From: Alkalicoccobacillus porphyridii
GTDB taxonomy: Bacteria > Bacillota > Bacilli > Bacillales > Bacillaceae_D
Length of the DNA stretch: 64,000 bases
Assembly: GCF_007293315.1 (NCBI RefSeq)
Contig: NZ_VLXZ01000011.1
Location: 62,001-126,000 of the forward strand
Direction: 5' to 3'
Positions 25,786 to 34,379 of this stretch are shown here, one piece after another; within the stretch, counting starts at the first letter, position 1, and the number at the start of each line of letters is the position of its first letter. A model generated the notes under the pieces. That model was not told where the DNA came from. It searched no databases and saw nothing but the letters and a program-made list of their open reading frames with translations. The position numbers and the translations under genes are program-made.

Positions 25786-26476
25786 TTAACAAGAGCGGGG
25801 AGGCCTTAGCAAGAAGAAGAGGCAGAACACCAAGAAAGGAGCTCCCATTACCAAGAGGGTAGGAGCGATAGCAAGAAGAAAAGCCAGAACACCAAGAAAG
25901 GAGCACCCAATACCAAGAGCGCAGGAGCGATAGCAAGAAGAAAAGCCAGGACACCAAGAAAGGAGGTGCCATTACTAAGAACGTAGGAGTGATACCAAGA
26001 AGAAGAGGCGGATGACCAAGAAAGGAGCTCCCATTACCAAGGTCGTAGGAGCGATCCCAAGAAGAAGAGTCGGATTATCAAGAAAGGAGCTCCGGTTACT
26101 AAGAGCGTAGGGGCGATAGCAAGAAGAAAAAGTGGTTGATCAAGAAAGGAGCTCCGGTTACCAAGAGGGTAGGAGCGATACCAAGAAGGAGAGACAGATC
26201 ACCAAGAAAGAAGCTCCCATTACCAAGAGAGTAGGAGCGATAGCAAGAAGAAAAGACAGATCACCAAGAAAGAAGCTCCCATTACCAAGAGAGTAGGAGC
26301 GATAGCAAGAAGAAAAGCCAGAACACCAAGAAAGGAGCTCCCATTACCAAGAGCCCAGGAGCGATAGCAAGAAGAAAAGCCAGGACACCAAGAAAGAAGC
26401 TCCCCTTACCAAGAGCGTAGGAGCGATACCAAGAAGAATAGCCAGCTCACCAAGAAGAAGCTCATAATACTAAGAA
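25786..26476 (+). repeat. Phased tandem array 2 (62-nt units)
   Basis: About eleven units of AGCAAGAAGAAAAGCCAG, ACCAAGAAAGGAGCTCCC and ACCAAGAGNGTAGGAGCG. The cores are again 21, 21 and 20 nt apart; unit starts at 25808, 25870, 25932, 25994 and 26056 are exactly 62 nt apart. It begins 12 nt after the stop of the PL11 lyase, with no terminator between, so it is the sense 3' UTR of that mRNA. Spacer sequence differs from array 1 although rhythm and core agree. Confidence 0.95.
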
Positions 26477-26505
26477 CAAAAATGAAAGTGAACTCAAGGG
26501 TAGTC

Positions 26506-26647
26506 ACACCAATGCCTATCTAAAACAAGCGGACAAAATAGGAGGTCCGACACCTGTGGGAAGAAAATGAGGCCAATTAAAAAATAGTCCTCATTACCTT
26601 GCCTATGGTAAGTGCCCCATATTTTGGGGGCAGCGGACAAAGAAATT
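26506..26647 (-). repeat. Outer element, copy C (uninterrupted)
   Basis: The reverse complement of copies A and B without the inner insertion: CCTATCTAAAACAAGCGGAC at the left, GGTCCGACACCTGTGGGA, then GGTAAGTGCCCCATATTTTG and GGGGCAGCGGACAAAGAAAT at the right. At about 140 nt it shows the original size of the element and defines where A and B were interrupted. As with copy A, its TTTTAGATAG end faces the neighbouring array (array 2). Confidence 0.75.
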
Positions 26648-26689
26648 AATTATGAACCATCCTCTATACACAAAAAAAGGTTAACAAAC

Positions 26690-26735
26690 CAAAACGGCAA
26701 CCGCTCAGTATAAAATGAGCGGTTGCCGTTTGGTT
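26690..26735. terminator. Hairpin between outer element C and the GH2 gene
   Basis: AAACGGCAACCGCTCA (26692-26707) pairs with TGAGCGGTTGCCGTTT (26716-26731), a perfect 16-bp stem with an 8-nt loop. T-runs are weak on both sides, but it is well placed to end the GH2 transcript. Confidence 0.7.
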
Positions 26736-26807
26736 TAATCTAAGTAATGGATCCCTAGAAAAAGCGAAAGCTTCAGTAGAACCCGAACCCTTCAACCTTT
26801 TATTCAA

Positions 26808-28553
26808 TCAGCCTTTCCCCACTTGTGTAATTTCTTTGATTTTCTTCAGCTCTGCTTTTGGCTTGCGATCATACGTTAATAATCCATTAATCTCCTGCTC
26901 GACATCTGTTAGCTGTGTATAACAGAAGCCTTTCACAAGTGGAGAGTTGTGCATGGCATCGAGAACGGCCCTGTAGCCAGTCAGGAACTCATTTTCTGTT
27001 GTTGCATGAGAATAGCCCCAGCCGTCCCAGTCACTTTGCTTAAATGAAATACCGCCAAATTCCGTTACTAGAATTGGTTCATCTTGATACGAGTGTCCTG
27101 GTGCATAAATAGGTTTGCCAGAAGGTAAAAATGCTAAGGCATTTTCTACCGCTTGATAGCGATTCTCTAATACCCCCTTAGAGGCCTCGTAGTCATGAAT
27201 GGTACACAGATCGGAAGTCGTGTGCTCCCATCCGTCATTAGACATTACCAGTCTGGTTTGATCCAATGATTTTGTTAAATGATACATCGTCAAACTATGG
27301 CTGCGTTGCTTTGCATTCTGAACAACATCGCGAATGCCCCAGCTCTCATTAATAGGCACCCAAGCTACAATACACGGATGATTATAATCTCGAGCAATGA
27401 CCTCCTGCCATTCTTTTGAGATACGTTCCACGGCACGATCAGTGAACACATAACTGTTCGCCATCTCACCCCAGACAAGCAAACCTAAACGGTCAGCCCA
27501 ATAGTAATAAAGAGGGTCTTCAACCTTCTGGTGCTTACGTGCGCCGTTAAATCCTAATTCCTTTGTATATTTAATGTCACCAATGAGGTCATCCTCTGAA
27601 GGTGCAGTGAGTATACCATCCGGGAAGTATCCTTGATCAAGGACAAGTCTCATATAATATGGCTTATTGTTCAGGTGCACCTCTCCATTGTGAACAGAAA
27701 TCTTTCTCATGCCAAAATAACTTTCAACCTTATCTAAAACGGTTTTATCCTCCAACAGTTGGAACGTAACATCAAATAGATTTGGATGCTCTGGGCTCCA
27801 GAGCCAATCTTCTAATTGCAGGGCATGATGGTCGATGCTATAGCTACGTGAACCGTGATTATTAATCGCTTGTATGCTGTCTTTAGAAATGGTTTGACCT
27901 TTAAAGGAAATGGTTACCTCAAGTACTTGTTCGGGATTACCGGATGCAATAGAATAATCTATATTAATTTGCTTCTGATCAATGTCAGGAGTAAAGGATA
28001 CGTTTGCTAGATAACTCTTTGAGAGTGTTTCAAGCCAAACGGTTTGCCAAATGCCAGTCGTACGAGTATAGAAGATGCCCTCAGACTCTTCCTTCCAGTA
28101 TTGCTTACCTCTTGGCTGATCAAGAGCTGTTGATGCGTCAAATGCTTGCACAACTATTTGATTCTCTCCTGAATGTAGTAGACTCGTAACATCATAAGAG
28201 AAAGGTGTATGCCCCCCTTCATGATAGCCCGCTAACTCACCGTTTACCCACACTCTTGATTCGTAATCTACTGCCCCGAAATGAAGGATATAAGTAGAGT
28301 CGGAATTTTTTTGTAATGAAAGCTTGCGACGATACCAAACCAAATCATGGAAGGTAGTATCACCTATTCCACTTAGAGCGCTTTGGTAGGAAAAAGGAAC
28401 GTGAATTCGTTGTGAAAAAGAATGGTCTTGATACCATTTTTCCTTACTACCGATCCCATTGTCATCATAGTCAAATTCCCATTCGCCGTTTAAATTGGTC
28501 CATTGTTCCCTTTTGAAATCAGGTCTAGGATATTCTGTGCGCAAAATCGTCAT
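26808..28553 (-). CDS. Glycoside hydrolase family 2 protein (beta-galactosidase/beta-glucuronidase-like)
   Basis: Cytoplasmic retaining glycosidase. The N-terminal sugar-binding jelly roll (GEWEFDYDDNG, WVNGELAGYHEGGHTPF), the Ig-like middle and the C-terminal TIM barrel are in GH2 order. The acid/base Glu is in VPINESWG (about residue 401) and the nucleophile Glu in LVTEFGG (about 497). At 581 aa it is shorter than LacZ and similar to small GH2 enzymes. There is no signal peptide. Its operon with YesL and yesOPQ-type genes suggests it cuts imported pectin side-chain oligosaccharides, probably galactosides or glucuronides. Confidence 0.9.
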   Translation of the reverse strand: MTILRTEYPRPDFKREQWTNLNGEWEFDYDDNGIGSKEKWYQDHSFSQRIHVPFSYQSALSGIGDTTFHDLVWYRRKLSLQKNSDSTYILHFGAVDYESRVWVNGELAGYHEGGHTPFSYDVTSLLHSGENQIVVQAFDASTALDQPRGKQYWKEESEGIFYTRTTGIWQTVWLETLSKSYLANVSFTPDIDQKQINIDYSIASGNPEQVLEVTISFKGQTISKDSIQAINNHGSRSYSIDHHALQLEDWLWSPEHPNLFDVTFQLLEDKTVLDKVESYFGMRKISVHNGEVHLNNKPYYMRLVLDQGYFPDGILTAPSEDDLIGDIKYTKELGFNGARKHQKVEDPLYYYWADRLGLLVWGEMANSYVFTDRAVERISKEWQEVIARDYNHPCIVAWVPINESWGIRDVVQNAKQRSHSLTMYHLTKSLDQTRLVMSNDGWEHTTSDLCTIHDYEASKGVLENRYQAVENALAFLPSGKPIYAPGHSYQDEPILVTEFGGISFKQSDWDGWGYSHATTENEFLTGYRAVLDAMHNSPLVKGFCYTQLTDVEQEINGLLTYDRKPKAELKKIKEITQVGKG

Positions 28554-28576
28554 GATGAAACACTCCTTCGTTTTGG

Positions 28577-29212
28577 TTATAGAGATGAAACTTCCGATGA
28601 GACATGCTTTTGCTCAAGTCGTTGAATTGCCGATAAGAAAAGCTTCATATTCAGTAAAGCTACTATACTACCAGAGAAAAATACACCAGCTGCTGGCACA
28701 AAGAATAAAATAAGTAGGAGCACAGCTGTTAGTAAAAGTGATAGAAGAGCATAGGGCAGGCAAGGGATCGCTAGTTGGAGCGATTTCCTTACCAGCTGCA
28801 ACGGTTTACCTTTAAAATGAACAAAGACGGGTAGGCAAAACACCGACATTAATAGAAATACAATGGTGAATGTGGTTAAGATGCTTGTAACGATATAGCC
28901 AAATGTGGTGCCCAGTGACGCCAAAATCATAAGATCTACAACTAAAACAGTTCCAGTTAAAAAGAAGATGTATCCATAGAGATTAGCAGACCAAAAATGC
29001 TTTTTATATTCCTGCCAAAATGCTTTAAATGGGGATTCGAGCTCAGCAGTTTGAAGCCATCTTCGAATTAAAGTATACATAGCCACAGTCGCAGGGAAGA
29101 ACCCACCAACAATTAAACCAAGAAGGGTAAAGATAATCCACAGGATGTTTAGATATGCTAAAACGCTTACATTTTCTAAGGCATTAAGGATTCGTTCTCG
29201 AACCCCAGTCAT
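28577..29212 (-). CDS. yesL: YesL-family (DUF624) membrane protein
   Basis: A 211-residue protein with about five or six membrane segments. The DUF624 pattern is clear: LAYLNILWIIFTLLGLIVGGFFPATVAMYTLIRRWL, with the conserved FPAT. Such genes accompany sugar ABC transporters in firmicutes; the function is unknown. The start is ATG 29212 with AGGAGGTG upstream. It is 23 nt upstream of the GH2 gene and follows the transporter genes after a 508-nt gap filled by repeat copy B. Confidence 0.85.
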   Translation of the reverse strand: MTGVRERILNALENVSVLAYLNILWIIFTLLGLIVGGFFPATVAMYTLIRRWLQTAELESPFKAFWQEYKKHFWSANLYGYIFFLTGTVLVVDLMILASLGTTFGYIVTSILTTFTIVFLLMSVFCLPVFVHFKGKPLQLVRKSLQLAIPCLPYALLSLLLTAVLLLILFFVPAAGVFFSGSIVALLNMKLFLSAIQRLEQKHVSSEVSSL

Positions 29213-29242
29213 TCATATCACCTCCTACTGGATGTTCATGTT

Positions 29243-29674
29243 TTGTTTCTTCGGCTGCCGCTCCCGAAAATGGGGGGCATATTTACCGCGGGAGTACCTG
29301 AGCTAACAGGCAATACCCTTTTATCTCAATGAACCTTTTCATCGAGTCCTCTGAAAAAGAAGCTTTATAAGAAATTGACACTTCTTTTTTTAAAAGCCCT
29401 CATTTCCTTAAAAAATAATGCGTTCATTTGTCTGATTAGGAACATGAGCGGAAGGAGAACCCGTAGACTCCTGCGGAACAGAACGAGTCTGAAGACATTG
29501 AAGGGGTGGTTTTCCACTTCAAGGGCTGAGGCCGTTCCCGCGGAAAGCGAAGGGTTCTCCTGTAGCGGCGCCATTCAGCTCATTCTTACATGACCTTTTC
29601 AGTGCCCCCTTTTTACCCCCCCCCCAGGTGTCGGCCCACCATTTTCGTCCACTTGTTTAGATAGGTGTTGGAAT
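29243..29674 (+). repeat. Composite repeat, copy B: outer element with inverted inner element, inside the yes-type operon
   Basis: The outer arms match copy A in the same orientation (TTTCTTCGGCTGCCGCTCCC at left, CAGGTGTCGGCCCACCATTT at right). The intervening block, bounded by CCTCTGAAAAAG (29349-29360) and CCTTTTCAGTGCCCC (29594-29608), is inverted relative to copy A. A run of ten C residues lies at 29616-29625. It separates the transporter genes from yesL/GH2, so transcription of the latter must pass through it. Confidence 0.8.
29449..29571 (-). repeat. Inner hairpin element, reverse copy
   Basis: Reads GCGGAAGGAGAACCCGTAG ... GGGTTCTCCTGTAGCGGC, the reverse complement of the element at 10258-10378, with GCTGAGGCCGTTCCCGCGG and CTCCTGCGGAACAGAACG inside. 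Its ends pair to form a long imperfect hairpin. Confidence 0.75.
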
Positions 29675-29720
29675 GAGTAATTACACAATCATAAGGATAC
29701 CTCCCTCTGAGTCTCCTATA

Positions 29721-30569
29721 TTAACCTTTGATACCGGTGAAGCTAATTCCTTTAACAATTTGCTTTTCAAAGATTAGAAAAGCAATAATGACGGGTACAG
29801 AGGCTAAGGCATTTACCGTCATAGGTAGGATAAAGCTCTCCGAATAATTCGAGTTATACATTGGAATCCCTACGGGTAGCGTATACAGAGACTCGGAAAT
29901 GATAGCAAGATAAGGCCATAGGAAATTATTCCATGAACCAATAAAGGTTAGGATCCCGATAGCGGCGAGTGCGGGTTTAGCTAACGGAAGAACAATGTTC
30001 CAAAAAAGGCGAATGTCACTGCAACCATCAATTTGAGCACTTTCAATGACCTCATTCGGTACACCATCAAAAAAGCTCTTTAAAATAATGACCCCAAGCG
30101 GAGCGGCAATCATTGGTAGAATTAAGCCGCTATACGTATCTAGTAAATTCAGATTTCCAATAATCTCATAGAGCGGGATAATCATCGCCTCACCAGGCAC
30201 CATCAAGCCTGCGATAAAGAAGACGAATAGAGCACGACGATAGCGGAATTGCATTTTTGATAGAGCAAAAGCAGCGAGTGAAGTTAACACTAACGTTAGT
30301 GCAGTTGTAATAATGCCTACAATAAAGCTATTCCATACCCATAGAAAGATGTCACTACCGCCAATAATATCTACATAATTTACGAAGGTATATGGCGGCA
30401 AAAACCACTCTAAAGGCGTGGTGGCAGGCTGACTTTCTGGCTTAAGCGATACAAAAAACATCCAAATTATCGGGAAAAGAAAAATCAGTGTAACAAATAA
30501 AGCTAGTGCGACTTTTGGTATACGTAGCGGATCCCGTTTTTTTTCAAGAAGTGTATCTGTTTGACTCAA
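29721..30569 (-). CDS. yesQ: Sugar ABC transporter permease, MalG/YesQ type
   Basis: Second permease of a carbohydrate importer. Six membrane segments are expected over 282 aa, and the EAA motif is ESAQIDGCSDIRLFWNIVLPLAKPALAAIGI. The C-terminus ends GISFTGIKG as in MalG-like proteins. Its start overlaps the stop of the upstream permease by 4 nt (ATGA). The cluster resembles B. subtilis yesOPQ for rhamnogalacturonan oligosaccharides. Confidence 0.9.
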   Translation of the reverse strand: MSQTDTLLEKKRDPLRIPKVALALFVTLIFLFPIIWMFFVSLKPESQPATTPLEWFLPPYTFVNYVDIIGGSDIFLWVWNSFIVGIITTALTLVLTSLAAFALSKMQFRYRRALFVFFIAGLMVPGEAMIIPLYEIIGNLNLLDTYSGLILPMIAAPLGVIILKSFFDGVPNEVIESAQIDGCSDIRLFWNIVLPLAKPALAAIGILTFIGSWNNFLWPYLAIISESLYTLPVGIPMYNSNYSESFILPMTVNALASVPVIIAFLIFEKQIVKGISFTGIKG

Positions 30570-31447
30570 ATCATTCGCCCTCCTTTACCGCCCATACGTA
30601 ATTGAATGAGCGAAAGAATCAGCAATACAACAAATAGGAGATACGACATGGCTGCCGCATAGCCAAGGTCATAGCGCTGGAAGCCCATCTCATAGATATA
30701 GAGAATGATAGGTCTAGTGGATGTTCCAGGTCCACCATCAGTGATTAGTAGGATTTGGCCAAATACTTTAAAGGAAGCAAGGATCTGTAGTAGTAGTATG
30801 ACTCGTGTAATGGGCATAAGCTGAGGCATGGTAATTTTCCAGAACATCATCGAGCGAGTTGCGCCATCAACCTCTGCCGCCTCGTACAAGTCATCAGGAA
30901 TATTCTGCAATGAGGTAAGGTAAAGAATCATATTAAACCCAACCGTCCACCAAAGCGTAACACCAATAATACTAACCCAGGCAAGTGATGGAGTAGCAAG
31001 CCAAAATGGTTCGATGTTCAACCCTATAGCTTGGATCAAATTATTTACGACTCCCGTATAGGGCTGCAGCATAAAAATCGCCACATACGAAATAACGGAA
31101 ACGGACAGGATGCTTGGGATGAAGAAGGCTCCTCGAAAGAGAGTACGAAAACGAGTATTTAAATTGGCAAGGAGCGCTAAGCCTAATGCAAGAATAACCA
31201 TCGTTGGTGTAGAAAGGACAACAAATAGAGTGGTGTTTCGAAAGGCTTCCCAGAAGTTTGGGTCTACTAACACATTACGATAATGTTCAAGACCGATAAA
31301 TTCTTGCTGCTCGATGAGAGTCCAATTAAAGAAACTCATTTGCATGCCTTTAAATATCGGATAGATCGTAAATGCGAGATACGCAATAAAAAACGGTAGG
31401 ATAAAAGGTAAAGGACGGAGCTCATTTTTCCAAGACTGTTTATTCAT
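30566..31447 (-). CDS. yesP: Sugar ABC transporter permease, MalF/YesP type
   Basis: First permease of the importer, about 293 aa. The EAA motif is EAAEVDGATRSMMFWKITMPQLMPITRVI, and the C-terminus is MSYLLFVVLLILSLIQLRMGGK. I choose ATG 31447, 8 nt after GGAGG, since ATG 31465 precedes that ribosome site. No ATPase gene is in the operon, so it probably uses a shared MsmX-type ATPase encoded elsewhere, as yesOPQ does in B. subtilis. Confidence 0.9.
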   Translation of the reverse strand: MNKQSWKNELRPLPFILPFFIAYLAFTIYPIFKGMQMSFFNWTLIEQQEFIGLEHYRNVLVDPNFWEAFRNTTLFVVLSTPTMVILALGLALLANLNTRFRTLFRGAFFIPSILSVSVISYVAIFMLQPYTGVVNNLIQAIGLNIEPFWLATPSLAWVSIIGVTLWWTVGFNMILYLTSLQNIPDDLYEAAEVDGATRSMMFWKITMPQLMPITRVILLLQILASFKVFGQILLITDGGPGTSTRPIILYIYEMGFQRYDLGYAAAMSYLLFVVLLILSLIQLRMGGKGGRMI

Positions 31448-31469
31448 CACAACACCTCCATTCATCTGA

Positions 31470-32729
31470 TTAGCGAATCGTTACCTCTAAATCATTAATC
31501 ATACTTTCAATGCCTTGCTCAGGCGTTAGTCGACCAGCCATAATTTCATCTAAGCTTCGTGATATATCTGTCTCAGCAGGACTTTGATAAATGGTTTGAT
31601 CTGGATAGACGATGTAAGGGGCGATGTTTGCATAATCAGACCGGTAAGGCATCTCTTGAAATTCACTTGATTCAACGATCTCTGGTTTAGATGGAATATG
31701 ACCTGCTTCTGCCCATTCTAAGCCGTTATCACTGACATATTCGATAAACTCCATTTTTGCTCGTTGTCTTTCGTCTGTAGTCTCTTCCTTAATCGGAATA
31801 ATTAATGTGTGCGAACCCCCTTGAGCAGCCTCTTCTTCAAATAACTGCGGGAAAGGTACAGCTACAAAAGGAAGATCAGCACTTTCCCATATTCCTGTTC
31901 CCCAAACACCAGTAAATAGGCTAAACGCATTTCCTGATTGAAATGTTTCATAAGGGTCACTTATGTGCATGGGGATAATCTCACCATAAAAACTGAGTAC
32001 ATATTCAGCTGCCTCTACGGCAATCTCTTGATCAATCGTAATCTCAGGATTCGTCAGATCATCAGAAAAGATAGGCGTGCCACCCATTTGAAAGTACGTC
32101 ATCCACCACCACCGATACACATCATGACCATTTGTGGGAATGGCAATGCTGGTTTTGTCAGGATGAACCTCCATGGCGTCCATGAAAAATTGTCGAAACC
32201 CTTCAGGTGTTTCCTCAATAATGGGCAACCCTTCTTCATCTAACAGATTAGCTTCATCTGCCAAATCCGAGTTGATATACATAATGAATGGGTGGGAATC
32301 AATTGGCACCGCATGGTAAGCTCCTTCAATTTCCATGGCCTCTTGAAGGTTTTCATAGAAACTGTCAAAATCAAGACCTACATCTTCTGCCAAATCATTA
32401 AGTGGAGTGGTCAACCCCTGATTCACTAACTCAGGCACAATAGCAGCATGAGATACGGCTATATCAGGACCACGATTAGCGGCTACACTTGTAACTAGCT
32501 TCGTATAGTAATCGTCAAAGTCTTGGAGAATAATGTTTACATACACTTCATCCTGAGAGTTATTGTAATCTTGAACAATATCCTGCATGTAGCCTAAATC
32601 ACCACCACCAAACAAAACCCAATAATCTAAACTAATTCGTCCGTCACTTGTTGTCTGCTCCGTCTCATTACATCCTGTTAACAAAAAGAGGGCACAGACA
32701 AGCACAAAAGATAATCTTGTTCCACTCAA
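31470..32729 (-). CDS. yesO: Sugar-binding lipoprotein of ABC transporter (YesO-like)
   Basis: Extracellular solute-binding protein, family 1 (SBP_bac_1). The lipobox is LLTGC with Cys20, and the SBP fold start is ISLDYWVLFGGGDLGYMQDIVQDYNNSQ. At 419 aa it is normal length. The start is TTG 32729 with AAAGGGG upstream. It is first gene of the operon, 22 nt before the permease. A near-perfect cre site lies 32-45 nt upstream, consistent with carbon catabolite repression of pectin-oligosaccharide uptake. Confidence 0.9.
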   Translation of the reverse strand: MSGTRLSFVLVCALFLLTGCNETEQTTSDGRISLDYWVLFGGGDLGYMQDIVQDYNNSQDEVYVNIILQDFDDYYTKLVTSVAANRGPDIAVSHAAIVPELVNQGLTTPLNDLAEDVGLDFDSFYENLQEAMEIEGAYHAVPIDSHPFIMYINSDLADEANLLDEEGLPIIEETPEGFRQFFMDAMEVHPDKTSIAIPTNGHDVYRWWWMTYFQMGGTPIFSDDLTNPEITIDQEIAVEAAEYVLSFYGEIIPMHISDPYETFQSGNAFSLFTGVWGTGIWESADLPFVAVPFPQLFEEEAAQGGSHTLIIPIKEETTDERQRAKMEFIEYVSDNGLEWAEAGHIPSKPEIVESSEFQEMPYRSDYANIAPYIVYPDQTIYQSPAETDISRSLDEIMAGRLTPEQGIESMINDLEVTIR

Positions 32730-32760
32730 CTAGAATCAGACCCCTTTCCAAACATAGATT

Positions 32761-32774
32761 AGAAAGCGCTTTCA
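32761..32774 (+). promoter_or_regulatory. cre site (CcpA) upstream of the yesO-type operon
   Basis: AGAAAGCGCTTTCA matches TGWAANCGNTNWCA at 13 of 14 and contains the perfect palindrome GAAAGCGCTTTC. It is 32 nt upstream of the - strand yesO start. Further upstream, at 32843-32856, GATACGTACGAATC is a near-palindrome with a CG centre, a possible LacI-type operator. Confidence 0.75.
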
Positions 32775-32985
32775 TCAAAAAGTACAAATAAGCTACAAAT
32801 TGTGCGGATGACTATGGGTGTATAGGACAAAATATATTAATTGATACGTACGAATCTACCATTTGATTGGAAGTAAGTCAATTTTCATTACGATTCATCT
32901 TGAAGAAAAAGTGCTTTTTCATGTCTATTTTTAAAGTGCTAAGGTACGATAGAATCATAAATTTATTTATCAGGAGGCAAATGGA

Positions 32986-33831
32986 ATGAATCAGAAGGTC
33001 GCCATAGTGACTGGAGCGAATTCTGGCATGGGGCTTGCGACGTCAGTAGAGATGGCGAATAAGGGCTACCATGTAATCATGCTTTGTAGAAACAAACAAC
33101 GCGGAGAGCAGGCGGTTGAATCGGCTAAGATACAGCTAACCAATGGATCTGTGGAATTACAGCTTTGTGATTTAGGCTCTCTAGATGATATACGTTCCTA
33201 CACAGAATCGTTTATTCAGTCTGGCAAAGCGCTTGATGTCTTGATTGCAAATGCAGGGGTGGTAACGACCAAGCGTCAAGAAACGAAGGACGGATTTGAG
33301 GCCATGCTAGGTGTTAATCACTTGGGGCACTTTTTGCTGATTCAGCTTTTATTAGATAAGCTCAAGCAATCATTAGATGGGCGTATCGTCATCGTATCCT
33401 CCGGCGCCCATAAATGGGGAGATATTAACTTTAACGACCCTCACATGACTAAAAAATACAGTATCATGAAGGGCTATGGGCAGTCTAAGCTAGCGAATAT
33501 ATTATACACTAGAAGATTAGCAAAAGAGCTTAAGGGCACAAATGTATCAGTGAATGCTCTGCATCCAGGGGCGGTTGCTACGAATTTAGGTGTGAACCGA
33601 GATACTGGTTTTGGAAAGGCCATCTATCGATTATTAAAGCCATTTTTTCAAACGCCAGAACAGGGCTCAAGGACAGCCGTATATCTAGCAACAGATGAAG
33701 AGATTGAACATGTGAGCGGTGAATATTTTATTAAAGCAGCCCGAGCACCGATTTCAAAAAGGGCGGCTGACGATGGCTTGGCTGATAAGCTGTGGGAGTG
33801 GAGTCAAAAGCAAACAGGCATGAAGTCTTAA
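32986..33831 (+). CDS. Short-chain dehydrogenase/reductase (retinol-dehydrogenase-like)
   Basis: NAD(P)-dependent oxidoreductase of 281 aa. The cofactor motif is TGANSGMG (residues 9-16), NAG occurs in IANAGVV, the active Ser is in IVSSGAHKWG, and the catalytic Tyr-x3-Lys is in YGQSKLAN. The C-terminal half has the LKPFFQTPEQGSRTAVYLA pattern of the RDH/WWOX-like subgroup. The substrate is unknown. AGGAGG precedes ATG 32986. It is followed after 32 nt by a kinase-like gene. Confidence 0.88.
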   Translation: MNQKVAIVTGANSGMGLATSVEMANKGYHVIMLCRNKQRGEQAVESAKIQLTNGSVELQLCDLGSLDDIRSYTESFIQSGKALDVLIANAGVVTTKRQETKDGFEAMLGVNHLGHFLLIQLLLDKLKQSLDGRIVIVSSGAHKWGDINFNDPHMTKKYSIMKGYGQSKLANILYTRRLAKELKGTNVSVNALHPGAVATNLGVNRDTGFGKAIYRLLKPFFQTPEQGSRTAVYLATDEEIEHVSGEYFIKAARAPISKRAADDGLADKLWEWSQKQTGMKS

Positions 33832-33863
33832 TGAGATGCCCTGTTGAAAAGGAGTGAATTCTC

Positions 33864-34379
33864 ATGAAACGAATTATGGTAATTGGATCTTCAGCAGGTG
33901 CGGGCAAATCTACCTTTGCTCGCAGTTTATCTAAGCAGCTTGATATTCCCGTCTATCATCTAGATACACTATACTGGAAGCCGGGTTGGGTTGAAGAGGA
34001 CAAAGAAGCATTCCGCTCTAAACAAGAGGGCATCGTCCAAGCAGACAATTGGATTATTGAAGGCAATTATAGTTCTACATTTTATATAAGAGTTAACAGA
34101 GCGGACACAATCATTAGTGTACATCAACCCTTATGGCTGTGTCTGTATCGTGTATTTAAGCGCCGAGTAATGTACCATGGAAAGTCTAGACCAGATCTAA
34201 CCCATGGCTGTAATGAAAAGATAGACATGGCCTTTCTACTATTTATCTTAAAAACCTATCGTTCAAGAAAGAAAAAGCACAAAGAGTTGATACATACATT
34301 TAAACAAGCGAACCAGGAGCGTTCAGTGTATGTCTTATCCGGTACTAAAGAAATAAACTCCTTTTTAAATACCCTTTAA
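33864..34379 (+). CDS. P-loop kinase-like protein (topology modulation / FlaR-like)
   Basis: A 171-residue nucleotide kinase-fold protein. Walker A is GSSAGAGKST (residues 8-17), followed by the adenylate-kinase-like pattern HLDTLYWKPGW and WIIEGNYSSTF. Many relatives are labelled topology modulation protein, a poorly supported name, so the biochemical activity is uncertain. The 3' end overlaps the convergent acetyltransferase gene by 4 nt. Confidence 0.75.
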   Translation: MKRIMVIGSSAGAGKSTFARSLSKQLDIPVYHLDTLYWKPGWVEEDKEAFRSKQEGIVQADNWIIEGNYSSTFYIRVNRADTIISVHQPLWLCLYRVFKRRVMYHGKSRPDLTHGCNEKIDMAFLLFILKTYRSRKKKHKELIHTFKQANQERSVYVLSGTKEINSFLNTL

